Source: Rhea pennata (lineage: Eukaryota; Chordata; Aves; Rheiformes; Rheidae). From it: a stretch of 64,000 nucleotides of DNA. Numbering within the stretch: the first letter of the stretch is position 1; every line of letters starts with the position of its first letter. Positions 11,601 through 22,450 of this stretch are shown here, one piece after another. Under the pieces are notes generated by a model. That model saw only the letters and a list, made by a program, of their open reading frames with translations, did no database searches and was not told where the DNA came from. The DNA lies in NCBI RefSeq assembly GCF_028389875.1, contig NC_084682.1, positions 7,326,001 to 7,390,000 of the forward strand. The letters run 5' to 3'. The position numbers and the translations under genes are program-made.

Positions 11601-14600
11601 TCAGTGCCCGAAGGGTGGATGCTCCCTCCCTGCTGCCGCCACGGGGGCTTGTGGTTTAGCCCACCGCAATGGCTCCCCCAGGGCAAGGGCTCCAGAACAG
11701 AGAAGGACAGCAAGTGCCTGCCACGGCAGAGCAGAAAGGCTTGTCTGGAAGGGATCGGCTCAGGTTTTGAAGACGTGACCAGGGTGGGGAGGGCTCCTTG
11801 AAGGCCACCAGCATAATCCAGAAATGAGCATCTCAAACACCTCACCAGGAGCCCCTGCGTTCGGGGCTGCTGAACCAGGAGCCAGTGTCCCCAAACGAAT
11901 AAGCCAACGTCTTACTGCAGACTGGCTCTGGAGGCAGCACCGAGACGCGCTGCAGAGCTCTGCACGACCTGGCACTGGCGGTCTGCTCCAGGCAAGGAAA
12001 GATCCTCACTGCTAAGCAGACACAAGAGCCCTCAAAGTCCTCTCCTTGCTTTCAAAGGACAAATGTCTCTCAGTGAGGGACACAGTACGAGCAATTACCT
12101 GGCAAACCGCTGCCTAGCGAGAAGGATGCTCTCTTTGCAATGCCACATCAGCTCCACCTCTGCCTCTGCTAACGCTGGCTGCCAACTGGGAGGCGTCCTC
12201 AGTAAGAGGGTCTGTCGGGGCAGAGCCGTGCCTCCACCGCCCCCAGCTCGGCACCACCCCAGCCCTCCTCCCTGCCTACAAAGAGACCACGTTGTAAAAG
12301 AGAAGCTTACGAGGGGGAGCGACCAGCACCTGGTCCATCGAAGGCGTTGCTGAGTCCATCGTTGTGGTCCCCGTGGAAGAAGGTCAGGCGGATGTCGGCC
12401 GGGCCATCCCGCGCTTCCCAAAACACCAGCGAGGACACGTTGCTCCAGAGCTCGAAGGCGGCTTTCACGGCCAGGCGCACCTCGTGCTGCGGCAGGTACG
12501 AGGGCCAGTTCACCACCCGATAGGTTAGGTGCCGCTTGTGCCACTTGCCGCCTGCGAGAGGGAGCAGAGCTCAGTCCGAGGCAGGGCGCTGCTTTGCTCC
12601 TCCATCCCAAGACCGCTTGGATGGAGGAAAGCGTGCTCGCAAGCCTCTGCTTCCAGGTGTGTAAGTGCTGGGAAAAGCGACTTTCCAAGCCAGAACGGAG
12701 AGAGAAACCCAGGCACCGCGGCAGCAGCCTCAGCCCCCGCGCTGGCAGCAGGCTCGGACCTGTTCGATCTCTGAAGATGCCACCATCAGATCCTGCCCCA
12801 GAGACGGCTGAGCTGCACCTGCAACCTCCCTGCGAGAGGGGTCAAACGCTCTCGGGGCAGGGCAGAAGCTGCCACACGCCGTTTGAACTTCCCTTGCCTC
12901 GTCGTGCTGCCCGGGACCAAACTCAACAGGGGTCTCGGGCCTGCCGAGCTCCTGCCTGAAACCAGCTGCAGCCCCAGGTGAAGATGCCGACCAGCGCCGC
13001 GCCCGGCACGCGCCTCTCCTTGGTCAACTCTCGTACCTCCGCACCACCCGCAACCGGCCCCGTGTCGGCACACCCGCTGCTGCGGGGACCCCGAAATCCG
13101 GAGGGGCACAAGAGGCCAGGGGTCTGCGTGCAGGGCTGGACTTCCAGCAGCACCCAAAACTCCCCGGGCAGGAGGGCGACGGTCCCCTCCGTCTGCTGAG
13201 ACCCCTCCTGAATCCAGCCTTGATTTTTCTAGGGGATCCTATTTTATTTTATTTTTTTCTGCACGTGCAATTGAAACAGAGCAGATACCGAGCTCAGGCA
13301 AGGAAGCCGAGGCCAGCTCTCCAGCAGCTGGAGCTGCATTTTCTCACATTTTAAAGGCACCTTGGTAATTTCTGCCTGCAGATGTTCCTGCCAGCAAGCC
13401 CAGCCACCGGGGATAAAGCGTCCACTGGAAGAGCAGCAGCTCACCCGCCCCGAGGACCTTGCTGGCCGCGGCTTCCTTTCGGAGGGAGACCCAGCCGCGA
13501 TGCCACGGGGGCAGACGGCGGCAACGCCGGAGCGAGCGAGGCCTCGAGATCACCCGCCGGCCCCCCGCCACGAGCACGCGATGGTCCCCGCGGCCGCCAC
13601 AGCCCCTCTCCCCCTCCCGAGCCCCTCGGCAGCTGCGGGGGCCCAGGGCTACATCTGCCTGGGGGCGGCGAGGACCGGGAGAGGAGCCACGGGCGCCGCG
13701 CTGGGAATACGTGGGCGCCGGAGCCGGCGCCGAGGCGCGGGAGCCTGGGGCCGTAGACCTCCAGCGACTCCGCACCTGCCTTTCGCCTGCGCCAAATTTG
13801 CAGGGAAACGAGGGGAACCGGCCCGGCAGCACGCTCCCGCCCGCCGCTGCGTGTCCGAGCCGGGTGGTTTGGCAGAGCCCTGGCCACGGTCCGCGCGGGG
13901 CCGGGCAGCTTCCACCCGCTCCGCTTCCTGCCCGCGGGCAGGTTGGGCAGCTCGGCAACCCTCCAGATGGGGTTTCACAGCGCTTTAAGCAGACGCCGAT
14001 GGTGCCCCCCGCCTCCCACAGGCGACCGAGGAATTCGGCAGCTACGGAAACATCCAGGTCGGTGAGAAATTCCTCGTGCCCCCCAAAGCACTCCCAGCAG
14101 CAAAGGTCGGCCCCAAGCCGCGGGGCGGGCTAGGGGCAGAGCGATGCCCTCCCCGGCTCGGCCGCGCAGCCTCCGCTCCCGCCCCGCTGTGCCCCAAGCG
14201 CGCCCGCTCGCGCTGCCGGGCGCGAGCCTCTCCGAGCCCGGCCGGGCGCCTTGCCGGCACCGCGGTGGGTGGGGGGTAATGGGGCGCTTTGCTGCCTGCT
14301 TGCAGCAGGATGCGCGGCACGAAGCCCCCGGCGCTCCCGGCCGGTGCCGCCGGCGTGCGGGACGCTCCGTCCGCCGCCCTCCCCTGCCCTCCGCCCGGTG
14401 CCCACGGGCTCGAGGGGGCTACGGGGTGGCCCCGGGGGACCCGCTGCCCTGCAGAAGCGAGACGGCGTTCCCTGCCTCAGTTTCCCCATGGGCGTAAGAG
14501 GGAGAGACGAGGGCCTGCAGGTCCGGGAGGCGCTTGGCTCCCGTCGTCGCTCACCCCCTGCAGCCACCCCTGGCCCCAGGGACCACGACCCCCTGCCCGG

Positions 14601-17600
14601 GACCCCGCCTGCAGGAAAGACACCACGTCAGCTCTTTGGGGGAAGAAAGCCAGAGGCTCCCTAAAAGGGAGCGGGACATGATGCCCCTTCGATCGCTGCG
14701 GAGCCCAGGCAAGTTTGGGACCGGCCCTGCCCCGGCAGCGGCGGGAACCCCCCAGGCCCTCCCGAACGGCGGCATCCCCAGGAACCGAGCCCGCCGCCCG
14801 GCGCCCAGGCCCGCGGAGGGCCCCGGCGGCAGCGCTCACCGTGCGGGGCGTAACGCTTCCGGCGCCCGCGGCTCCGCGCGTCCTCCGTGCCGCACCGGGG
14901 CCGGCCCATCTGGTGCACCGTGGCGGCGTCCAGCACGCCGCTGCGCGGCAGGTGGCTCACCCGCTGGAAATCCCTGCGGAGGAAAGGCAGGCGTCAGCTC
15001 CCCCCGCCCCGCGCCGCCCCGTGCACGGGGCGCGGGATGCTCTGACCTCGGCAAAGCCCCCCGGCTGCCCCCTGGCAGGAGCACGCCGCAGCGAGGGGCT
15101 CCTGCTGGGGCGCGCGGCCGGGCTAGCTGCGCCGCGGCTGGGCTAGCTGCACTGTGGCCGGGCTAGCTGCGCCGCGGCCGGGCTAGCTGCGCCGCGGCCG
15201 GGCTAGCTGCGCCGCGGCTGGGCTAGCTGCGCTGCGGCCGGGCTAGCTGCGCCGCGGCCGGGCTAGCTGTGCCGCGGCCGGGCTAGCTGCGCTGCGGCCG
15301 GGCTAGCTGCGCCGCGGCTGGGCTAGCTGCGCCGCGGCCGGGCTAGCTGCACTGTGGCCGGGCTAGCTGCACTGTGGCCGGGCTAGCTGCGCCGCGGCCG
15401 GGCTAGCTGCGCCACGGCCGGGCTAGCTGCACTGTGGCCGGGCTAGCTGCACTGTGGCCGGGCTAGCTGCGCCGCGGCTGGGCTAGCTGTGCCGCGGCCG
15501 GGCTAGCTGCGCCGCGGCTGGGCTAGCTGCGCTGCGGCCGGGCTAGCTGCGCCGCGGCCGGGCTAGCTGCGCCGTGGCCGGGCTAGCTGCGCCGCGGCCG
15601 GGCTAGCTGCGCCGCGGCTGGGCTAGCTGCGCCGCGGCCGGGCTAGCTGCACTGTGGCCGGGCTAGCTGCACTGTGGCCGGGCTAGCTGCGCTGCGGCCG
15701 GGCTAGCTGTGCCGCGGCCGCCGCTCGGGGCAAGCGGCTCGTACCTCAGCGCCGCTCTGAACTCCGCGGGGCTGCGCCTGCCGGGACCCGGCTCTCCGAA
15801 ATAGCCGTACTTCTCCAGGAACAGCTGCAGGAAGAGCAGTGAGAGAGGCACGGCTCAGAGCCGCCCGTCTGCTCCATTCCTTAAAGTCGCTTTTAACGGC
15901 TTTGGGGGGTTTCGGCGACGACACGATGGCCACATAGGAGGTAACGCTGCTATCGACGGATAAGAACCTGCTACATCGTCGTCTGCAGCCAGAGCTTACC
16001 AGACCCACGCAAGCGGCTCCGATCAGCGGCTCGGCGCAGGGATTAAATTCCCGGCTCGAGGGCCAGGGGTTTTCCTCTTGCAGGAGGTCGGACTGCCTCG
16101 GAAAGGCGCTCCGCTCCCGAGCCGATCCGCGCTGCCAGACCCGTCCGCCCTCGTCGCCCGTCCAGACGCACCGGGGTTGCTGCTCTGAACCCGCTCCCGC
16201 AGCGCCCGAATCGCTTCCCCCTTCCCAGCGGGCCCCCGGCTTCCCGAGGCGTTTAACAGCGACATTCCCGGGAATGCCCCGCAGCCGCCTCCCCCCCGAA
16301 CGCCCCGCGTGCTCTCAGCAGCCCCCCGGCTCCCTCCAACGCCCGAGCCGTCGCCCCTGCTGCAGGCGCGCGAGCGAAGGCGGGCACCGCGCCGCGGGGC
16401 CGGCGTCGGGCCGGGCGCCCGCCCCGTCCGAATCGGGGAGCCCCCAGGCGCGGGGCCGCCGCAGGCTCGGCCGCCCGGACCGCGGCGCGCTCCTTCCCGC
16501 GCTGCCAGGCCTGCGGCTGGCTCTGCTTTCCCGGCCTGCTCCCCGCAAACACCGGCTCGCAGCGAAGGCGAGGCAGGGCTCTGCCGCGCTCCGGCCGACG
16601 ACTCGCTCCCCGACGGAGCTCGAGGACAGGCGCCGGCGCCGAGCAAAGCAGCTCCGCTCCCCCGGACGCTCCCTCTTCCGTATCGGCACTCCGGGCTTTG
16701 ATTCCTCGAGTAAATATGCCCAGATGAGGAAAAAACAGACAGATTAGCGACCTCAGTAAGGAAGTGCTGCAAAGAACGGCCTCTAATCAGCAAAATCGCC
16801 GTCTCTCGCGGCGACAGGCGGTACCGGGCTCGGCCCGAGCCCCGCCGCTTCGGGAGAGGCGACGGTGCCGGCCCTCCTCCTCCTCCTCCTCCTCCTCCGC
16901 CGCCGCCGCCGCCGCTGTGTTTTTACAACGTTCCCCTCGAGAACTGGAAAGTCACAAGCTACATATATGGGTACGCAGTGATAGTCCCAAACGATTACAT
17001 CAGTGCAGACAAATGCAAGCCCTAAAGCACCCAGCCGGAGAGCCCTGCGGCTCACGGGCAGAGCACAGTTCAAACGTTTTCGGCCACAACCTTCCTCCTC
17101 CCTCCGCCTCTAAAGCGTAACAGTTGATCTCTTCATCTGCGACCTAACACAACCTCATTCTTAAAACAAGCAAATGAAGGTGGTTTTCCCCCAAATGATC
17201 TCACTAATGCTTGAAAATCCGTCTGGATGAAACAGGGTGCACAGTAAAAACGCAATCACAGTCCCAGCAGCTGCTCTTAACTGGCACCAGCGCGTACACA
17301 GGGCACTGGAATTGCCACTAGGATCGAGATTTCCTTCAGCTTTGAAAGTCAGGCCAAAGCTGGCGGTTTCCAAGCAGTACGTTCAGCCTGTTACGCCGCG
17401 GCCTCGGCCTCCGGCTGCAAAAGCAGCGGGAGAATTTTCACGCCGTTCCCGGGAACTGCTGCGTCTAGCGTCCGGCTCCGGGGACCCGGGCCGCGCGCAG
17501 GCTCGAGACACCCTACTGCTCGCTCCGGTTGATATTAGCGCTGGAAACCGAGCGACAGGGAAAGGGATGCAGCGATTTTCCACGGTGCAACTGCTGTAAC

Positions 17601-20600
17601 TCACACAAACCTGTCCGAAACACCAGCTCTTGCGCAGAGCCAGAGGCGGCAATTAAAGGCTTGGCAGTGCGAGGGGAAACTGCCCCTGCCGCAGCGGGGG
17701 AAACGCTGCTTCCCATGCACGGGGAAAGGAGGAACAGCCGGAAACAAAGAGCCGAGCAGCGCTGACGGGAAACGGGCCCGGCTCGCCCTCGGCACCGGGG
17801 GGGGGGCAGAGCAGAAGCCAGCGGCTCCGGCTGCCGGCGAGCAGCTCCCCGGGGAAGAGCCGCCGGGGCCGGAGAAGCACTCCCGTCTCGCGGCTCTCGC
17901 GGGGAGCTCCGCGGAACAGCGCAGCCGGGCGCTCAAGCCGAGGAAACACCTTGCGCCCCGAGCAGGGGCATCCCGGGTGGAAGGCAGCCAAGGAGCAGAC
18001 GCATGGAGACCTCCCTCCCCCCTGGGAGCCGCGTCCTGCCTGCCCTCCCCTGCAGCCACGCGGATTTCTGGCAGATTTCCACCGTCCCAGCCCCAGGAGC
18101 ACCCGGAGAAGCTCTGCCCGCCCGCGGGACCCCCCCCCCGCGCCCCTCCGTCGCCCCCGCGGCCGAGCTCTGAGGCCGGACGCCGGCTGCGCGCTCCCGT
18201 CCCGGAGGCACCGGCGGGCCGGCCGGCAGGGCAGCGGCCGGGGGCACCGGCGGGGCGGCACCGAGGGGTGCAGACGTGCCCGAGCCCTGCTCTAGTTCAC
18301 TGCACATCCTAAATGCAAGCTCCTCAGCTACCCCGCAGCTCCCGGGCCTGCAAAATCCTGCAAACCCGAGGCCCCAGAGCAGCCCCGTCTGGGCGAAGGG
18401 CGCTGGGTTCCCACCTCGCCGTGCCATTTTGCGGAAGCGTCTTGTTACCAGCAGCTCTTCAAACCGCCCCCGGCTTCTCGCCGAGCCGCAGGGAGAGGCT
18501 CCGGCGAGCGAGCGCGCGCTGGCACGACGGCACAGGAGCGCTGCGCCGCGGCCGGGCGCGGGCCGGCCGACGGCGCGCCGGACCCTGCCCACCGCGTTGC
18601 TGCCTTCTACCGCGCCGGCTTAGCAAGACGCTCAGACGTTTAAAAACGCTCATTTCTTCCCGCTCCCCTGGCCGCAGCCCTGCCCGCGCTTGCAGCCCCT
18701 CAGGCAGAATCGCTGCGTCTCGCTGGCTCACGCGCGCGCGCGCCGGAGCGGGGGGAGGCTGCGCCCGGCGTCTTTTCGGCTCCTTGATTCGTTCGTCAGG
18801 CCTGATCTTCTCGAGCTGCCTGGCAGGGGCAGCCACGCAGCAGGCCTAGCTACGAGCGCTCCTTGCTTTCCTCGAGCTAGCTAGCTAGCTCAGTGCCTGC
18901 CCATCCTGCAGGGAGGGTCGCTGCAGGACAGCGACAATAAACATTGCATCACCTAGACAAAGGAGACTGGACGGACACCCGGACACACGGATGGACGGGG
19001 CTTGGCTCGGCGTCACCAGCAGGGCAGTGCCTGCCTCCGGGGCCATCAGATCCTTTGGTTGCGTTTGCACTGAATAAAGGCAACGACCGCGCTCCTGCAT
19101 GGCACTCTTCCGTCCCCGACTTCCTCGCCCTCCTCCTCCTCCTCCTCTTCCTGGCTGCATCGCGCCCCGGGCGCACCTCTCCCACCGGTCAGTGCGGAGG
19201 CGGGAGAAGAGCAGCTGTAAATACCAGCCGCGCTCCGGGCCCTGCCCCGCGCAGCCCCCGGGGGCCGGCGGCGCCGCGGGCGGCTGCTTCTCCCCCCGGG
19301 CGCCCACGTCCGCCGCTCTGCGGGGCTCAGAGGCGATCGCAGCGGCCCCAGGCACGAGCGACGCCCTGGGCCAAGCGCAGGGCTTTGCGCCGGGGCAGGC
19401 GCGCTGCCCGGGCTCCCGCCTCCGGCGAGGTAACGGTGGAGAAGGGCGAAGCCCGCGTCTCGTTTGGAGCCCCCCGAGGCACAGCCGGCCGCGGGAGCAC
19501 GGCGCCTGGGCGGAGGGCACCGGCACACCGCGCGCGCCCGAGAGCTGCGGGCTGCTGCAGCGCTGCTGACGGGCTCCGACGCCGGCCGCACGGCCTCGAC
19601 CGGGCACAGCGGCCCCCAGCACCCCAAACTACTACCCGCTCCGTAAAATAGCTCATCCGGGTAGCAGAGCATCTCTTAGAAGGCAGAAATAGAGCTCAGA
19701 GTCGGTATTAAATGGGGCCCTTGGTTCCCCGGGGTGGAAAGAGCACGTGTGAGATCATACGCCACCGTGATGGCGAGGTGCAAGGAGGAATGGCAGGATA
19801 CAAAAAAAAAAAAAAAAAAAAAAAGAGGAATGAGGAGGTCTCCGTCACTTATCCTCACTCTCCCTCTTCACACCCTGCTTTTCTCAAACTTCTCACCAAT
19901 TCTCCCCCTTGGCACGAGCGACCCGCAGCTTCTCATGCAGATCGCTACAGGGACTCAGTTTGTCCTTCCTCCTCGGCACCGAAAGCACGTGGACACACAC
20001 TTCCCTAGGAACATCCTGCGCCATGAATCTGGAACAAGTCGCCCGGCAGCAGAGGGATGCAGGCAGCACCGCACACCCCGCTGCTTCCCTGGCACGGGCC
20101 GGCAACCCCCAGGTAAGAGCAGGAGCCAGTCTGCTACGTGCTATCAAGCATCTGCCCTTCTCCTGTCTGGAGTCTGCAGATAATAGGTTGATTTAACACA
20201 AAAATGTTTTAAATTAGAGTTCCAAACTTTACTTACTTACCTTTTTTTTTTTTTTAGCTTTGATCATTACAAACACAGTGAAAACAAGGGCGTAAGCCAG
20301 GAAAATAACACAGCTAGACATTTTCTCAGACTTTCACATCTAAGTTCACACAACCCATTGTTGCTAAGTTTGGTTCTTTTAAAAGCAGTAAAAGAAGAAA
20401 AGCTTCAAAAGCAGACTGGCAGCGGTCTTCCCAAAGCCGCAAGTAACTAAAACTATTTGACGTTATACGAGAGTTTCAGCTTCCACTTTAAAGCAAAGCT
20501 AGCTGTTCGGTTTATTTAGATAAGCTTTCTCATCCCAGTCTCTAAGCACTTCCAGAGTATTTATCTTCCTAAAGTCCCTGGAAAGGGCAGCACTTGGCAC

Positions 20601-21915
20601 TGGGGGAACGGAGGCAGCGAGAGGCGAAAGGAGCTTGTGCAGTGCCCTCACCTGGGGTCGGCCAAGATCTGCCAAGATCCCAGGACCTGCTTCGAGGGGA
20701 AAGTCCTCAGAAGTCGCAAGCGAGGAATCAAAACCCAGCACCTTTTAAAGCTCTCTCCCCTCATCAGCTGGCTTTTCTTTAAAGCTAACTTTAAATTATT
20801 GATTTTCTGAGCATTAAGCACTTTGCAGATCATTTTTATTTCTCTCCAGATGATGTGAGAGGCCTGGCTGAGGTCTACGCACACTGGGACAAGCGCATGT
20901 ATAAACCACCTCTTCCGAGGAGCGAAACAGCCTCTCCCAGCATAAGCAGCTTACACGTTAAAACAAGCCTCCCAGCATTTACGTACACTTTTCCTCTTAA
21001 AGCATGCGAAAAATCCCAGTTAATCCACAAGAGCTTGCTAGGGTTTTAAAATCAAGCATCTGTGCAAATGTATACTGGATCAGTGCCTAAACAAGAAAAA
21101 GCTCAAATCCCTAGTGACAACCTTTGTTCAGCAGCCAAATCTCGTACCTCGTTCTCCCCAAGCAAACAGGAACGGATGGCAGCACGGAGAGACAATATAC
21201 GGACTAAGAGGAGAAACACAAACGGAAACCGCGGACACGGCCCCAGCGGAGGGCGGGGGGGGAACGACCGGGTTTTGTGCCATCCAAATCGCCAGCAGAC
21301 GGAAAGACTCTTAATGCCCAAATTCTGTCGTTTCGTCAGCGATACAGAAGGGTTTGTGAACCCATTACGTTGCCCGTGGGCACACGCACCCCCCCCTACC
21401 CCCACACAGCACGCGTGCACCCACCTCCGGCACGCGTGCACGCACTTAGAGCGTGCATGGGCGCACGCCTACGGCACACGCACACCTGCAGCGCTGCACC
21501 GACGGCACGCACGCACATGCACCGACGGCACGACGGAGCACGCTGCTGCCATGCACACGCACACGCACCCCCCTGCCCCATGCATATCGCTCCCTGTTGA
21601 GAGGCTCGGAAATCCATGGGCATCGATGCCTGTCGATACCGAGAGTCGTCGATGCCTCCCGAGAGCAAAACGGGTCTGTAGATGCCAGGCACCGGCGGCG
21701 CACCGACGGCGCGCACACGCGCGCACACGCATGCCCACGCGCGCAGCCCCGCAGCGCCCGGCCCCGCGGCCCCCGCGCCGGGCCCGGCCCGGCCCGGCCC
21801 GGCCCGGCCCTACCTCCGCCTCCCGCCGGTGCCAGGCGGCCGCTCCGGGCTGCGCCGCCGCCAGCAGCGCCAGCGCCAGCGCGGCCCGCAGCGCCCCGCG
21901 CCCCCGCGCCCCCAT
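8643..21915 (-). CDS. MMP28: MMP28, matrix metalloproteinase 28 (epilysin)
   Basis: Eight coding exons on the minus strand: 21915-21814, 15824-15745, 14973-14840, 12551-12330, 11472-11227, 10759-10610, 10007-9840 and 9037-8643. All are GT-AG with consistent phases, totalling 498 aa (human 520). Exon 1 encodes a signal peptide ([16 protein letters not shown]). The prodomain has the cysteine switch PRCGTED at Cys88 and a furin site RRKR at 98-101. The catalytic domain carries the zinc motif [11 protein letters not shown] (H218, E219, H222, H228) and the Met-turn SALM near 236. The hemopexin repeats run from about residue 275 to the end, with the disulphide cysteines in [10 protein letters not shown] and PWMGCWDAN. 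It is a secreted zinc endopeptidase, furin-activated and linked to epithelial repair. Intron 1 is about 6 kb; the others are 0.5-2.3 kb. The linker between switch and furin site is about 19 residues shorter than in human. Confidence 0.96.
15120..15719. repeat. 20-bp minisatellite, exactly 30 copies, in MMP28 intron 3' of exon 2
   Basis: Thirty uninterrupted 20-base units with consensus GGGCTAGCTGCGCCGCGGCC, no indels, and seven variant types differing at a few sites (for example CACTGTGGCC or CGCTGCGGCC in the second half). Each unit contains the palindrome GCTAGC. On the minus strand the array begins about 25 bases after the exon 2 5' splice site, so it is nearly fused to the exon. The lack of length variation points to recent spread by unequal exchange or replication slippage. 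Confidence 0.97.
15825..21813. other. MMP28 intron 1, no embedded gene seen
   Basis: About 6 kb between the signal-peptide exon and exon 2. The part from about 16000 to 19650 is GC-rich with scattered CpG. It contains a CTC tract followed by a CGC tract (16874-16915), a short CTAG repeat near 18880 and an A23 run (19802-19824). The rest, 20180-21360, is closer to average composition. The open frames are GC by-products without supporting splice sites. Confidence 0.5.
16874..16915. repeat. (CTC)n(CGC)n trinucleotide microsatellite
   Basis: About eight CTC units run directly into about six CGC units inside MMP28 intron 1. Confidence 0.85.
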
Positions 21916-22110
21916 GCCGGGCTCCGCTCGCTCCCGGCTCCGCGCCGCTCCAGCCCCGACCCTGGTCCTGCTCCGGGCCCCGGCCCCGGCCCCGGCCCCG
22001 GCCCCGGCCCGCCTCTCCCCGCCCGGGGGCGGCCCCGGCCCGCCCCGGCCGCCCGCGCCAGCCCCGCGCTGGGCTCCGCCCGGCGGCGCCCGCCGCTCTC
22101 GCAGGCGCTC
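21690..22110 (-). promoter_or_regulatory. CpG island and promoter region of MMP28
   Basis: The GC- and CpG-dense block surrounds the MMP28 start codon at 21913-21915. It includes a GGCCC array at 21778-21810, right beside the exon 1 donor, and a GGGGCC hexamer array (minus strand) about 60 bases upstream of the ATG. No TATA box was seen. Confidence 0.6.
21976..22010 (-). repeat. GGGGCC hexanucleotide array in the MMP28 5' UTR/promoter
   Basis: On the plus strand GGCCCC repeats five full times plus a partial unit, i.e. GGGGCC on the MMP28 sense strand. Four or more G-runs of four make a G-quadruplex plausible in DNA or in the 5' UTR. Confidence 0.85.
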
Positions 22111-22450
22111 ACGCACGCACCCACGCGTGCACACACCCACGCACGCACCCACGCGTGGACATACCCACACGCCCCCACGCGTGCACACACACACACGCAC
22201 CTCGCTCACACTGCACTTGCCCTCCCACTGCTCACCCAACACACACGCTGCTCCCGCTGCACTTGCACGCTGCGCACACTGCTCGCACACGCTGCACACA
22301 CAGCCCCGACACGTACACGCTGTCCTGGGAGATCACCCCAGGTGTGCACTCTGCATCCCCCTTTCCCAGCAAGGTGATGCCCCTTCCCTTCACATCCCGG
22401 GCCTGGCTTGCTCTCTGCTTCGTGCACATGCACACACGCGCACACACACA

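Larger units (their letters stand above)
21380..22450. repeat. CA/CG alternating purine-pyrimidine tracts flanking the MMP28 promoter
   Basis: Two stretches (about 21380-21745 and 22110-22450) are built of imperfect CACACGCACG-like dinucleotide alternation, split by the MMP28 CpG island. The second includes a repeat of about 30 bases carrying ACGCGTG several times (22121-22185). Such alternation favours Z-DNA. Confidence 0.7.

Noticed and set aside
15120-15719. CRISPR-like regular array
   Set aside because: Units are directly adjacent with no unique spacers and the host is a vertebrate. It is a minisatellite.
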